Source: Dimargaris cristalligena (lineage: Eukaryota; Kickxellomycota; Dimargaritomycetes; Dimargaritales; Dimargaritaceae). From it: a stretch of 14,487 nucleotides of DNA. Below the pieces are notes generated by a model. The model did not search any database and was not told the DNA's origin. It worked only from the letters and a program-made list of their open reading frames with translations. The stretch lies in the NCBI GenBank assembly GCA_027576995.1, contig JANBQC010000383.1:1-14487 (forward strand). Direction: 5' to 3'. Below are positions 1-9,082 of the stretch, piece by piece (positions within the stretch are counted from its first letter, which is position 1; the number at the start of each line of letters is the position of its first letter). The translations under genes and the position numbers were made by a program.

Positions 1-1
1 G

Positions 2-900
2 ACTCCAGCCGCGGCCCCCCACCTGCCTTTCAAGGATTTTTTGACCCATGTGTTGGCCAAGGACCAGGAAACCGCCCGATCCTTTTGGGCTGACCAGTTT
101 GCCGATGTGGAGGCCCCGAGTCTGCTGACCGAACTCCACCACCAACTTGCTGGGGATATTCACCCCAATGACCCCGAGTATTACAGCCGAGTCTTGGGGA
201 CCATCAGCAACCTGACATCAGTAGAGAACTTCGCCCGAAATTTGGGAGTCACCATGTCTTCCGTGCTTCGGGCCAGCCTGGCTGCTGTCCTACAGCGCTA
301 TACTGGATCGGATAACCCCGTCTTTGGTTCAATTGTCTCTGGCCGGAACGTGCCCTTAGATGGTATTGAGAACATGGTGGGACTGTGTATTAACACAGTG
401 CCTTGCTGCATCCCACTCGGAACTAACCTTTCCGTACAGCAAGTCCTCCAGAATGTTCATGCTAACAGTGTGGCCATGTATGATTATAAGCACTGTCGCT
501 TGACGGATATCCACCGCTGGAGTGGTCTGAGTTCCGAACAGCCCCTTTTCAATATACTCTTTCTCCTGGAGAATTACCCCGAACCCCCTGCCGACCCCAC
601 TTTGCCCATTCAGATTGAGGTTTCGGGGGGCTGGGATCCCACGGACTATGCTTTAACCATTGCCGCGTACACCGATGGTGTCAAATTGAAGTACAACCTA
701 ACCTACCGTCGCTTAGATTTTGGGGACACGTTTGCAGCACGGTTTGCCGACCATTTCTCCCAGGCTGTTAGGTCAATGGTTAATTTAGACCCACTTACCA
801 GTTTTGGTGGTGTTGAGCTATTCTCAGAGACTGAACGCCAGCAACTGTTGCACTTATTCGCCACCAATGACCTACCGCTTCCAAGTGAGCCTGTGCACGC
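2..900 (+). other. Condensation domain, C-terminal half (in NRPS remnant)
   Basis: The translated stretch carries the late condensation-domain signature: an SGRNVPLDGIENMVGLCINTVP-like segment (around 337-403, the fungal counterpart of the C5 motif), a HCRLTDIHRWSGL segment (the C6 region) and LFNILFLLENYP (the C7 region). The catalytic histidine motif HHxxxDG of the N-terminal half would lie left of the window, so activity cannot be judged. The segment before base 41 is also in frame, so an ATG at 41 or later is not the true start. Confidence 0.85.
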
Positions 901-1385
901 CTCCTTCCAGCGACTAGCCCAGTCGGACCCTGACCTTATCGCCCTAGTGCAGGGGAACCATTGGTTTACCTATGCTCAACTAAATGCTGCCACCGACCGC
1001 CTGGCTGATACCATCAAACAAGTGGCTGATTGTGGCCCTGATCGTATCATTGCCATTCTGGCTAATCAGTCCGTTGAACTAATCATTTGTCAACTAGCCG
1101 TCTGGAAATCTGGGGCGGCTTTTGTCTGCCTTGTACCTGAATACCCCACCGATCGTAAACACTTTATTCTCAATGATACCCAGAGTATTGCTCTATTGGG
1201 ACGACCGGAATATCTTGGTGATTGGGAAGACATTCCAGTCCCGACAGTTCCCGTGGATGGCATTGCCCTGCTGAATGATACCCAACCTACACCAACAGGG
1301 TATGCAACTGTTAGTCCCTTGAGCCTGGCCTATGTGGTATATACCTCTGGCTCCACGGGGACCCCCAAAGGAGTCATGATTGAAC

Positions 1386-1392
1386 AAAGGTG
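1386..1392 (+). other. Frameshift site in NRPS
   Basis: The first frame reads through the A3 motif and a few more residues, then loses similarity and stops at 1436-1438. Similarity resumes at once in the frame starting GAISSFIRGIGAG. One surplus base in the CAAAGGT neighbourhood accounts for the shift. The short A run means a sequencing or consensus error remains possible. Confidence 0.7.
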
Positions 1393-1574
1393 CAATATCC
1401 AGTTTTATACGGGGAATTGGTGCAGGCCTTTTCGTTGAGCGGGGTATGATCGTACCTGTTATGGCTACCCCTACCTTTGACCTATCCATTCTTGAAGTCT
1501 GGTCTACTCTGTCCTTTGGTGGTACATCATTGATCCACACCGACGATTTTGAAGCGACTCTACACCAGGCTACC

Positions 1575-1577
1575 TAG
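1575..1577 (+). other. In-frame TAG in NRPS adenylation domain
   Basis: The TAG sits in the second frame, between the A4 region and the MVPSLL segment of the adenylation domain, with convincing protein similarity on both sides. A single C-to-T change from a glutamine codon would create it. It is independent of the upstream frameshift. Confidence 0.8.
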
Positions 1578-2319
1578 GCCTACATGGTACCATCGCTCCT
1601 AAGTAGCTTTAACCCAAGTGATTTTCCTCAGCTTAAACGGGTAGTGGTCGGAAGGGATGTTGTCACCCCCAGTACCGTCCAAATCTGGGGAGCTGCGGTG
1701 GATCTTATCAATATGTATGGCCCAACGGAGTGTACTATCGCCACCCACTATACTCGACTTTTGCCCAATTATGCTATTTCCATCAGTAGCCCTGCCACCA
1801 ATGCCACCGGCTTCATTCTTGACTCCCAATTACGGCCTGTGCCCATTGGGGCCATTGGTCAACTATATCTGGGGGGCACGGGGGTGGCCCGAGGCTACCT
1901 TAACCAACCCAAACTTACCCAGGAGAAGTTCATCACTTACCCCTTGGCGGGTGAGTGTATTTACCAATCTGGTGATTTGGCACGCTGGCTACCCAACGGC
2001 CAGGTTGAATACCTGGGCCGGATTGACAACCAGGTCAAACTGCGTGGGTTCCGAATCGAACTTGGGGAAATCGAAAGTGCCCTGGAAGGCCACCCCTCGG
2101 TAGAGCAGGCGTGCGTAATAGTTCAGGAGAACACCCATTTAGTGGGTTACATTGTTCCCCCAACGGGCCAAACAGCCGCCATTTTGGATTCACTGCGGGC
2201 CCGACTCCCGCCTTACATGATCCCCTCCGTCCTTGTGGAGCTTTTGACCTGGCCCCTGACCCATGTGGGTAAAGTCGATCGGAAGGTCCTGCCCAAGTAT
2301 GATTTTACATTCGGTGCAT

Positions 2320-2560
2320 CGGTTAGTGCTGCGCAGGAGTATACTCAGGCCGAAGCACAGTTGGTTTCCTTGGTGGCCGAAGTGCTTGGTGTTGAGTCAT
2401 CAGCAGTTCCTTTGGGTGGTACATTCTTCCAGATTGGAGGTAACTCCCTCACAGCTATCCAGTTAGTATCTCGCTGTCGCCACCTGAACCTGAACTTGAC
2501 ATTGGCTGATATCAACCGTCAAAATACCATCTCTCATTTAGCGAAGCTGGCTGCGGCCCA
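2320..2560 (+). other. Carrier (thiolation/PCP) domain (in NRPS remnant)
   Basis: The FFQIGGNSLTAIQL segment matches the phosphopantetheine attachment motif of peptidyl carrier proteins. The serine that takes the cofactor is codon 2445-2447. The domain appears intact and is followed by a linker of about 30 residues ending in an acidic stretch and EAIYP, which normally leads into the first motif of a following condensation domain. Confidence 0.85.
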
Positions 2561-2636
2561 ATCAGCCTCCGTCGATGTCTCCTTTGATTTCATTGAAGAT
2601 GGATACGAATCATCCCTGGAAGCCATATATCCATAG

Positions 2637-3650
2637 TTTATTTATTTATTTTTATTGTAGGCTACTTCTACTATATAGTATTTACTTTGTCTCCCCCACC
2701 AATATCCTATTCCCTTTCACACCACCCCTTCGTTTTTTAGCATGAGGGGATTATCAGGCATTCCAATTTTCATTATATAACCAAATATATCCCAAGCGAT
2801 CGCTATCCCAAGTCCCCCTTACCTAAGGTATTACAATGTATCACTTCGCCGATTTGTTCCCACTTGTCTGCCAGGAAAACCTATATTATTCCTTTTGAAT
2901 ATCAATAAACAAGCCATATATTTGGCCATAGGGCGAATCTATATAACCACGGATATGTTAATGAAATCAGTAAGTCAAAAGACATCTGGCATGGAAAACG
3001 TTCAAGCGAACATGCAATAGGAACTGGGAAGAGAGAAATGCAGTAATGAAGGGGCTAGATCTGGCAGTATAGCTGATGGGGAACTGTAGAGCACAAGTTA
3101 CAATTGTGTGACCAAAGATACGGCTGGTTTGAATGAGAAAAGGCATCTCGCCGTCTGCCATTTTCTGGGGTAAGTCGCCACTGGCGAATACACCACGATT
3201 ATAAATGCAGTAGCATCGTCCTCATATTAATTTGCCTCAGAGCGGTGTGATCCATTGAGGCCATAATAGGGGAGAGCCCCCCCCCCTTCAGCCCAATTAT
3301 AAAACAACGATTACTTTTCCTGTCAATTTTCAGGGGTGCCTTACTTTCTAACTCCAAAATGGTGGTGCTGAACACCACCCATCTTTTTTCATTAGACTCT
3401 TCCTCACTTTAGTACACGATACGCAGTTGCTTATAGTAAATCCCTCCCTGATAATTTTAAGAGCTGTGGATTCTGTATAATATCCGACTCGCCACTACCC
3501 TAGAGCAGACTCCTATAATTCGACAGATAAATCACAAACTAGTATATTTAAATAAGAAATCATGGTTAACATGGATTATAACAACGAGCGGTATCACCAA
3601 AATTATTCACTTGGGTTTATAAAGCGTGCGAGTTTGGCGCTTAGGCTGGT
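2637..3650 (+). other. Intergenic spacer, no gene recognised
   Basis: This AT-rich kilobase starts with TTTA repeats just after the NRPS stop and contains an AATAAA near 2904. A C10 run lies at 3277-3286 and a hairpin with a T run at about 3359-3389. Short ORFs occur on both strands, but none has a recognisable domain or a convincing start. I found no residual condensation-domain motif that would continue the NRPS. Confidence 0.6.
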
Positions 3651-4928
3651 TTAATCTGCTACAGTCTTGATATCACACACTTGCCACATGTACCAGGCGG
3701 CCACACTGCGGTACGGTTTCCACTGTTCGGCAAGGGAGATGAGATCCTCTGGCGTGGTGCCCGCTTTTCGTTTGCCCTTCGACTCGGCGGGCAAGTCAAA
3801 ATGGAGGCGCATTCCTTTACGAACCCCAAAGTCCAGCACTGGGAATACGTCGAGTCGTTTGAGGTAGAAGATAAGGAACATGTCCACCGTCCACTAACCA
3901 CACAGGCAATTGAGGGAATGGCGGTCCGGTATAATTGTAAGGGTTATCAGAATATTAGTGTTAGTTCAAGATGTGAATCCGGTTAGACTGGTATTTGATA
4001 TAGAATGCTATCGATGCTTAATTTGAGCTGCCCATTTCTTCCCCACACACACATATTTATATATATATACTAGTGTTGCACGTCAATTTAGTAATATAAG
4101 CATCTACATCACACGTCTCCCAATATTGTAACAGCTTACCTGGCCAATGCCCTTGACCCGGCACAGCAGCTTAGAAATCTCCGCGTCGCTCATATCAACC
4201 AGAGTGACGGGATTAATTTCCCCTGAATTGAAGCGCTCGGCCAAATCCAGGATATAGGTCGCTTTACGCTCCGACAGCCCAGCGGGACGGAGGTCGGCCA
4301 CGGTCATACGGGCCACCTGTTCGAAGGCGGGGAAGTTATCTTCCCCCTCGGACCACCGGTCCTCGTTGCCTTGGGCATTCAATCCATCGTCTTTAGTGGG
4401 GAGAGAACCGTCGCCTGCCGGTGGTTGGAACAGTTCGATAAACCGCCGGCAAATCGACGCAGCGGCCTTCCCGTGGATCTGTTGGTAAATGATTGACTTG
4501 GCCAACGAAGCAAACACGGTCGGCTGGCGCTTACCCGCCTCTAAAGGGCCAAACACATGGCTAGGTGTCTTTCGTGCAATATGGGCCACCAGTTTGGGGT
4601 CAGCGGTGGACAAGTGAGCTAGGGCAGCCGTGAGTAATGCAGAGTCCTCCCCACTCTTCGCTTTAACACTAGGGGTGGGGGTCGACAATACAGGTATCAC
4701 GACAGTTACGGTGGACCCGGAATGTGCCGAAGGCTTGGGCTTAAGGGAGCGAGTCTTCAGAGGCCGGGGGCTGACTGCGGATTTCTTAACCTTAGGTGCT
4801 GCGGGTATTTCTGTGGATTTGGCGCGCTTGGGTTTGGGTGCTGCCTTCAGAACCGGTGAGTTGGAGGAGAGAGACGAGGGGCTCATGGGGAGAGCCTGGG
4901 CCAAACGGGTGCTGCGGCGCAGGGACAT
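3651..4928 (-). CDS. mag1: DNA-3-methyladenine glycosylase, AlkA/Mag1 type (2 exons)
   Basis: Exons are 4928-4140 and 3893-3651, giving 343 residues. Family members remove 3-methyladenine and other alkylated bases in the nucleus to start base excision repair. The first 95 or so residues are basic and low in complexity (RRSTRLA, PKPKRAK, PKVKK), suggesting nuclear import. The HhH-GPD domain follows: SLAKSIIYQQIHGKAAASI (about 141-159), the hairpin KGIGQ (259-263) joined by splicing to WTVDMFLIFYL, then DVFPVLDFGVRKG, where Asp284 is the likely catalytic residue, and WKPYRSVAAWYMW near the C-terminus. Joining the exons in phase 0 restores the GIG.WT.DMF signature across the splice site. A hydrophilic insertion (about 169-198) is unusual. 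The ATG at 4928 is the first in frame, and no TATA box is obvious. The neighbouring DUF4272 gene is divergent. I am confident of the family, less so of the exact N-terminus. Confidence 0.92.
3894..4139 (-). other. Intron in DNA glycosylase gene (246 nt)
   Basis: Read on the minus strand, the donor is CAG|GTAAGC and the acceptor GGTTAG|TGGACG. Splicing joins KGIGQ to WTVDMF in phase 0, exactly reconstituting the family's conserved segment. Reading through the donor gives a stop after about eleven residues. Confidence 0.9.
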
Positions 4929-5779
4929 GGGCGATGCTGAGGTTGCTCTGCAGTAATGCGAGAAGGGAGGTGGGTAATGAAACGAGGGGCGAGTCCAAAT
5001 GACTTATTATAAAAATACTAAAAATGACAAACTGGTATCAAGGCAAGTGGCAAAGGTGCCTTCTTTATTCTCTAGACTTACAACAATAGTTGGCCTTTCC
5101 AGACTTAGCAGAGTCCTGTTTCGAGACGCCGCAGTTCCTGGGGGGAGTGGCTACTGTATGGCGGCTGGCTCATAAAAGGCCTTAACCAGATTTAGTGGCG
5201 TGGTGTATTAGGTAAGCCCCACTACTTCCTTCAAATAGTCACCAGCTCTCTTGGTAAAGCTAACCGTGGTTCCCTACTTGGAGAACTGGCAAAACCGGGG
5301 ATGTTACCCGTGTACTGAATATTAGGCTATGAGATCAATTTGCGAGTAATAATATTTCATTTCATTTACTATAGACGGACGGGGGAATCTGTTACCCGAC
5401 TATTGGGTAGCCCAAGTCCTGAAGTAGGGCACTCAAGTACCTTTTACCATGTGTTCAGCTCCTATACAGAATGGCTCATTGAGTCGTGGTATCTGATAGA
5501 ACTGACTAAAGTTAGGGTGGCCGAAGGAATCGGCTACTGCTCCTTGTGGTGAGGCGCCGACCAGTCAATATGACTTAGCCTACTTAGTGGTGGTGGTGTT
5601 ATCTATCATAGAGACCCCATTCCATACCCGGTGGGGGTTACATTTAGTCTGGCTAGAAATTCGATCGTCCCTCCAGGCCCTTCCTTATATTGTAGACCGT
5701 CTTGAATCAGCCTCGCTTAACAATACCTTATCCATTTTATCCACTCTTTCCTTTTCCAGCCCCATACTATTCTGACACC
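4929..5779. other. Divergent spacer between glycosylase and DUF4272 genes
   Basis: This presumably holds both promoters. No canonical TATA box is seen close to either start. The stretch just before the plus-strand ATG is pyrimidine-rich and contains TTTTCCAG (5753-5760), which could be the acceptor of a 5'-UTR intron. The 70-codon open frame at 5340-5552 has no proper ATG start or recognisable motif, and I do not call it. Confidence 0.5.
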
Positions 5780-7345
5780 ATGCTGCTTACCGCATTCGCC
5801 CGGCCGGCGACTCTTCTCCGTCACTATCCGGCCCGCCTCCTGCCCCGTTGGTCCCGGGCGACTTTCACAAGTCAGGCCGACAATGCCGTTCCTGCCCCGG
5901 TTCGGTCTCCCGCCGAGATCGCCACCCGTTCGGCCTGTCTGCAATTGGTCCTGGCCCGCTGGGGAATGGAAATGGCCTTGAAAATGGGCCACGGCAACGG
6001 TAAGTAGACAATTATTACCCCAATGTATTTATACCTCCACCCTGCGGCTCATTTGTCGTAGGGCTAAAACTGTAGCCTAAGGCCATGGTTGATTTTTACT
6101 AATACAGGGCGGTATTCTATTACTTTGAAACGGTATAGTCAAAACAACGGCTACTAACAGTAATTGACATGGTCTATCTTACTTGTATTACTAATGGAAA
6201 CTTACAGAGGAGACTAAATCGCAAGCTCTAACCAATATTTCTTTGGCTGCTCAGGAATCAATTATTCAAGCGAATTTGTCTGGCCATGTAAGCAGTGTTC
6301 TCTTCGAGGATTAGTTAACATATCATAGCGGATGTGCCATTCATCAGGATGTCCGTTTATATTCCGATCCAACTGCTGTACCCATCACTCCATCTAACCT
6401 CAATCGATTGATATACGCCTACCTCAACCCCCCCCCACACACCCTAACCACTCCACCCAGGAAAAACTACTTATGCTTAAGGAAGATGGCGAATGGAACC
6501 TCGAGGACCTCCACTGCCATGGTCACTGGGAATCCCTCGGCATTTTACTCTGGACCCTCGCGCGCGTGAAAGACATCCCGCCCTACTACGAAATGTTTTC
6601 CCGGCCCCAGCTTTTCAATGCCACGGGGATCCAGCCCGCCAAACCCATCACTATCCACAATTTCATTTCAAGCGCCGAACAGCACTACCAACCGCGACCG
6701 ACCGCGCAATTTCACGAAGCGGTGAACAAGGCGGAGGCCTGGTACTGGCGGGCCCATGCACAAAGGCTGCTGCAAACTAGAGAACAGTTGGGCCTGGATG
6801 GAGAAAACCCCTCGGGCTCGGATCCCTCCGCGCCTTCCTCTACGTCAGCACCGGAACCCGCGTCCGCATCAACCCGACTGGAATCCTCCCCTACTATGGC
6901 CGCCAACCCGACTGAACGCACCCGCCTTCCCCGTAGTTTCCTCAAGTTCCTAAAGGGACTGCCTCATGCCATCGACCAGGCCTCCGACCTCGCCCTTGAA
7001 CACCACTTCATCGCCGCCAAAACTGACGGTGACTTCGGGGTCGAAAGTGGGGCTCTCTACGGCAATCTTGGCCATCCCCAACATAACATCCCGCTTAATG
7101 ACGACGGCAGTGCCATGGAAATCCCGCCTACTTGGATGCCTTACAAGCAAATTGACGACAGCGGCCATTTCTTGCTAAGTGATATTGCGCAGCATCGGAT
7201 GCTGGCCTTTGGGTGGTTGGCTGGTCGAGTAACTGATTGGGATACCGATAAAACGCAACTACCCAACGTAAATCCGGTGTCTTCTCTATGGGCGCCATTT
7301 AATGAACTGGAAGTCGAGAAAGGGGAAGGTGAAGATAAGGAGTAA
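5780..7345 (+). CDS. DUF4272-like protein, probably mitochondrial (4 exons)
   Basis: Predicted exons are 5780-5999, 6208-6287, 6348-6377 and 6461-7345, giving 404 residues in one frame. The first 30 or so residues are rich in Arg, Leu and Ala with no acidic residue (LLTAFARP, RHYPARLLPRWSR), a typical mitochondrial presequence. The body follows the pattern I associate with DUF4272: SPAEIATRSACLQLVLARWG near 44-63, an amphipathic helix in exon 2, SDPTAEKLLML across exons 3-4, HWESLGILLWTL (132-143) and IPPYYEMF, then near the C-terminus HRMLAFGWLAG...DWD (about 355-371). A Ser/Pro/Ala-rich insert separates the halves (about 213-260). The domain's molecular function is unknown to me. The ATG at 5780 is chosen because it opens the presequence. 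The family call rests on pattern memory; the exon 3 boundaries are the least certain part. Confidence 0.75.
6000..6207 (+). other. Intron 1 of DUF4272-like gene
   Basis: The donor is GTAAGT at 6000 and the acceptor CTTACAG ends at 6207. Splicing in phase 1 completes a glutamate codon and continues into an open 27-codon stretch. Without splicing the frame stops within a few bases. Confidence 0.85.
6288..6347 (+). other. Intron 2 of DUF4272-like gene
   Basis: The donor is GTAAGC at 6288 and the acceptor CATCAG ends at 6347, 60 nt in all. Phase 0. In-frame stops lie inside it. Confidence 0.75.
6378..6460 (+). other. Intron 3 of DUF4272-like gene, with C9 run
   Basis: The donor GTACCC is weak. 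The acceptor CACCCAG ends at 6460, with a CTAAC branch-like motif near 6444. An intron or frameshift is required here because the flanking coding stretches are in different frames. This choice restores SDPTA|EKLLML, which fits the family. The intron carries a C9 run at 6428-6436. Confidence 0.6.
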
Positions 7346-7565
7346 CTCTCTCTCCCCCACCTCACTACCCTCATAGCTACACGTATACATGCACATATAT
7401 TTCATTTTTCTTCACCCTTACGTATGGAAGCAAAATGTGAACGGTCTGCCCATGTCGCACACACGTTTCCAACGTAGCCTATTTGTGCATAAAGTAAATT
7501 GATTTTAATAAACCTCTTGGGGTAAATCAATAGCCAGGATAATACAACTAGATGGGGGAGGGGGT

Positions 7566-7844
7566 TTATACACTCCCCTCTTTCGTCTCATTAAACTCCG
7601 GAATGGTGAAACCGTCCGCCTCGTAGTACTCTGGACTATGGGGAGAAGGGATTGGTGGTGCATTATCCGATGAAGAATGGGGAGGAAATATGCACATTTT
7701 CATCCAGTCTTTTCCGGCGGGTTTGGTGCCTGCCAAGTCGGTATCACCATGCAACCAGGCTATCGAAGGAGAAAATGCGAGAAAAAGTGTATGGAAAAGG
7801 AATAAAATAAGCCGACGAGCAAGTGATTGGCTCGGAATGCACAC
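7566..7844 (-). CDS. Candidate 3' exon of an unrecognised minus-strand gene
   Basis: The open frame ends at TAA 7566 and encodes a hydrophilic, acidic, proline-rich tail (IPSPHSPEYYEADGFTIPEF) preceded by HGDTDLAGTKPAGKDW. The upstream 30 residues are hydrophobic but have no ATG in frame, and a pyrimidine-rich stretch ending CTTCGATAG just before WLHGDTD looks like a splice acceptor. If real, the coding part is about 7566-7769 and earlier exons lie at 7900-8300. I tried several exon joins there, and more than one frame fits equally well. No family is recognised, and it may be a chance ORF. Confidence 0.22.
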   Translation of the reverse strand: MCIPSQSLARRLILFLFHTLFLAFSPSIAWLHGDTDLAGTKPAGKDWMKMCIFPPHSSSDNAPPIPSPHSPEYYEADGFTIPEFNETKEGSV

Positions 7845-8258
7845 TAGTGAATGGGTATTCTCGGCTTATTTTGGCCATCAATTGTTGGACGAGTCGACAT
7901 AAGGTACTACGAAACCATAGATGGAAGACTACCAACACTCCGTGGGTTGACGTTTCCCGTTCTGCCATTACCCCTTTAATGGTATGTGGTATGAGCGGTG
8001 TTGCCGTCGACGGCGGCGGTGTCTGAGACGAATGAGAAGAATGATAAATGAATGTTCTCGAGTTTTTGTCATACAGATCAAATTGGGAGTAAAAGGCTTG
8101 AGAAGAGTAGTGAACGGAATGCAGCTGTCAACGCTAAAAGATAATGTGTAATATTAGAAAAAAAATCGAACTGGGATTGGCTAGATACGCCCCCCAAGGC
8201 GTACATGTGCGAGGGAAAGTGTAGCTGCTTCACTTCCCATTGAGGAGGCTTTAAGTAA

Positions 8259-8537
8259 ATGGCATCCCTTATATTGACGGGTCTAGTGGAGAAAATGAAT
8301 ATTTGCAAAAAAATAATTGATAATCTAATTTTGGTAAATGAAGCTGTATCATTTATTGTACTATTGGGGTATTTCCGTAGCCATGGGGAATTCGCTGGAT
8401 TTAAATGGGCAAAAATTTGGCACTTTGGTGTCCCTTTTGCTAGCTTACATACAGCATGTATCCAAGCTAATCCATTCGACTCGCTGACAAGAAAGCTTGA
8501 CGAATCTCATGGGGTTTGGCGGGGAAGAATTCATTGA
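8259..8537 (+). CDS. Unrecognised 92-codon ORF
   Basis: The frame starts with a genuine ATG and encodes a protein with a moderately hydrophobic segment (NLILVNEAVSFIVLLGYF) near residues 22-39. I see no domain, no promoter motif and no codon preference like that of the neighbouring genes. The opposite strand is open over much of the same stretch. It could be a small membrane protein, but chance is the more likely explanation. Confidence 0.15.
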   Translation: MASLILTGLVEKMNICKKIIDNLILVNEAVSFIVLLGYFRSHGEFAGFKWAKIWHFGVPFASLHTACIQANPFDSLTRKLDESHGVWRGRIH

Positions 8538-8800
8538 GTTCGTCGTTCTCTTATCTAAATGAACCTTTAAATAACGGGGATACTCTCATTGGGAACGCTT
8601 TCACTTCGTCTAACTAAACCCCCCACCTCTTTTTATTAATTAATCCCCTACCTTATACATTAATCTGCAGTCAAATAGGAAAGGGTAACCGCGACGGAGT
8701 TGACTATACAGTACCATTGTACCACCACTTCGATACCTACAGGCTTTAGTGATTTGATGAGCGATTCCCCATTTGGTGGATTGTTCGCTGGTCACGATAA

Positions 8801-9082
8801 CGGGAACTTACAAGAACATTGTCTAATATTCGCATAAAATTTAAAGAGTACAATAGTCCCTTTGATTTACGGAATTTAATAGAACAAAATTGGGGCATGA
8901 CAAGTTACACCGTTCTCATCATATTGGGTCATAGGTCCACTCAGTTTGATCTGCGGCTGGCCTACCACTTCCACTTTGACTAACGATATAAATCTGCTGA
9001 ATTGAGACAACCAAATTCAATGATACATCCAATCTACGGGTAAAACGGGGAACGGCTTGGTTTTTTGAAACAGTCTCGTTAA
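8801..9082 (+). pseudogene. Possible decayed coding stretch
   Basis: One reading frame is open for 60 codons and then continues across TAA codons at 8981-8983 and 9041-9043 with further protein-like sequence (for example RYKSAELRQPNSMIHPIYG). A neighbouring frame just upstream (about 8690-8840) also looks peptide-like. No family is recognised. This is a weak call based only on the appearance of the translation. Confidence 0.15.

Larger units (their letters stand above)
955..2310 (+). other. Adenylation domain, frameshifted (in NRPS remnant)
   Basis: Motifs A1 to A10 can be read across two frames. A1-A3 lie in the first frame, ending with the P-loop-like YTSGSTGTPKG at 1340-1372. A4 (FDLS, about 1473-1484), A5 (YGPTE, 1716-1730), A6, A7, A8 and A10 lie in the second. 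The A10 lysine that contacts the substrate carboxylate is codon 2271-2273. Aligning by eye to the phenylalanine-activating GrsA domain gives pocket residues D, L, L, Y, V, G, M, I, A plus the lysine. Aspartate at the first position fits an alpha-amino acid substrate; I cannot name it. Confidence 0.8.
2..2636 (+). pseudogene. Nonribosomal peptide synthetase fragment (C-A-T), disrupted
   Basis: This is the 3' part of an NRPS gene; its 5' end lies outside the window, since the frame is open from base 2. Intact enzymes of this family activate an amino acid as acyl-AMP, load it on a carrier domain and condense it with the upstream peptide. Visible in order: the C-terminal half of a condensation domain (about 80-870, no HHxxxDG in view), adenylation core motifs from about 960 to 2290 (YTSGSTGTPKG 1340-1372, FDLS, MYGPTE, GVARGYL, SGDL, the GRIDNQVKLRGFRIELGEIE block, GKVDR) and a carrier motif GGNSL with Ser codon 2445-2447. 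The frame shifts by one extra base near 1386-1392 and meets an in-frame TAG at 1575-1577, although protein similarity continues on both sides. Introns do not explain this, because conserved motifs cover the breaks. It is most likely a pseudogene. An assembly error could explain the shift at the AAA run, but less easily the TAG. Confidence 0.88.

Noticed and set aside
1389..1430. Intron as an explanation for the NRPS frame change
   Set aside because: Conserved adenylation sequence resumes directly after the shift, leaving no room for a normal intron.
4630..5002. Open frames antisense to the DNA glycosylase N-terminus
   Set aside because: They are shadows of the GC-rich coding strand; the glycosylase frame carries the conserved motifs.
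5340..5552. 70-codon open frame in the divergent spacer
   Set aside because: It has no proper ATG start, no motif, and codon use unlike the neighbouring genes.
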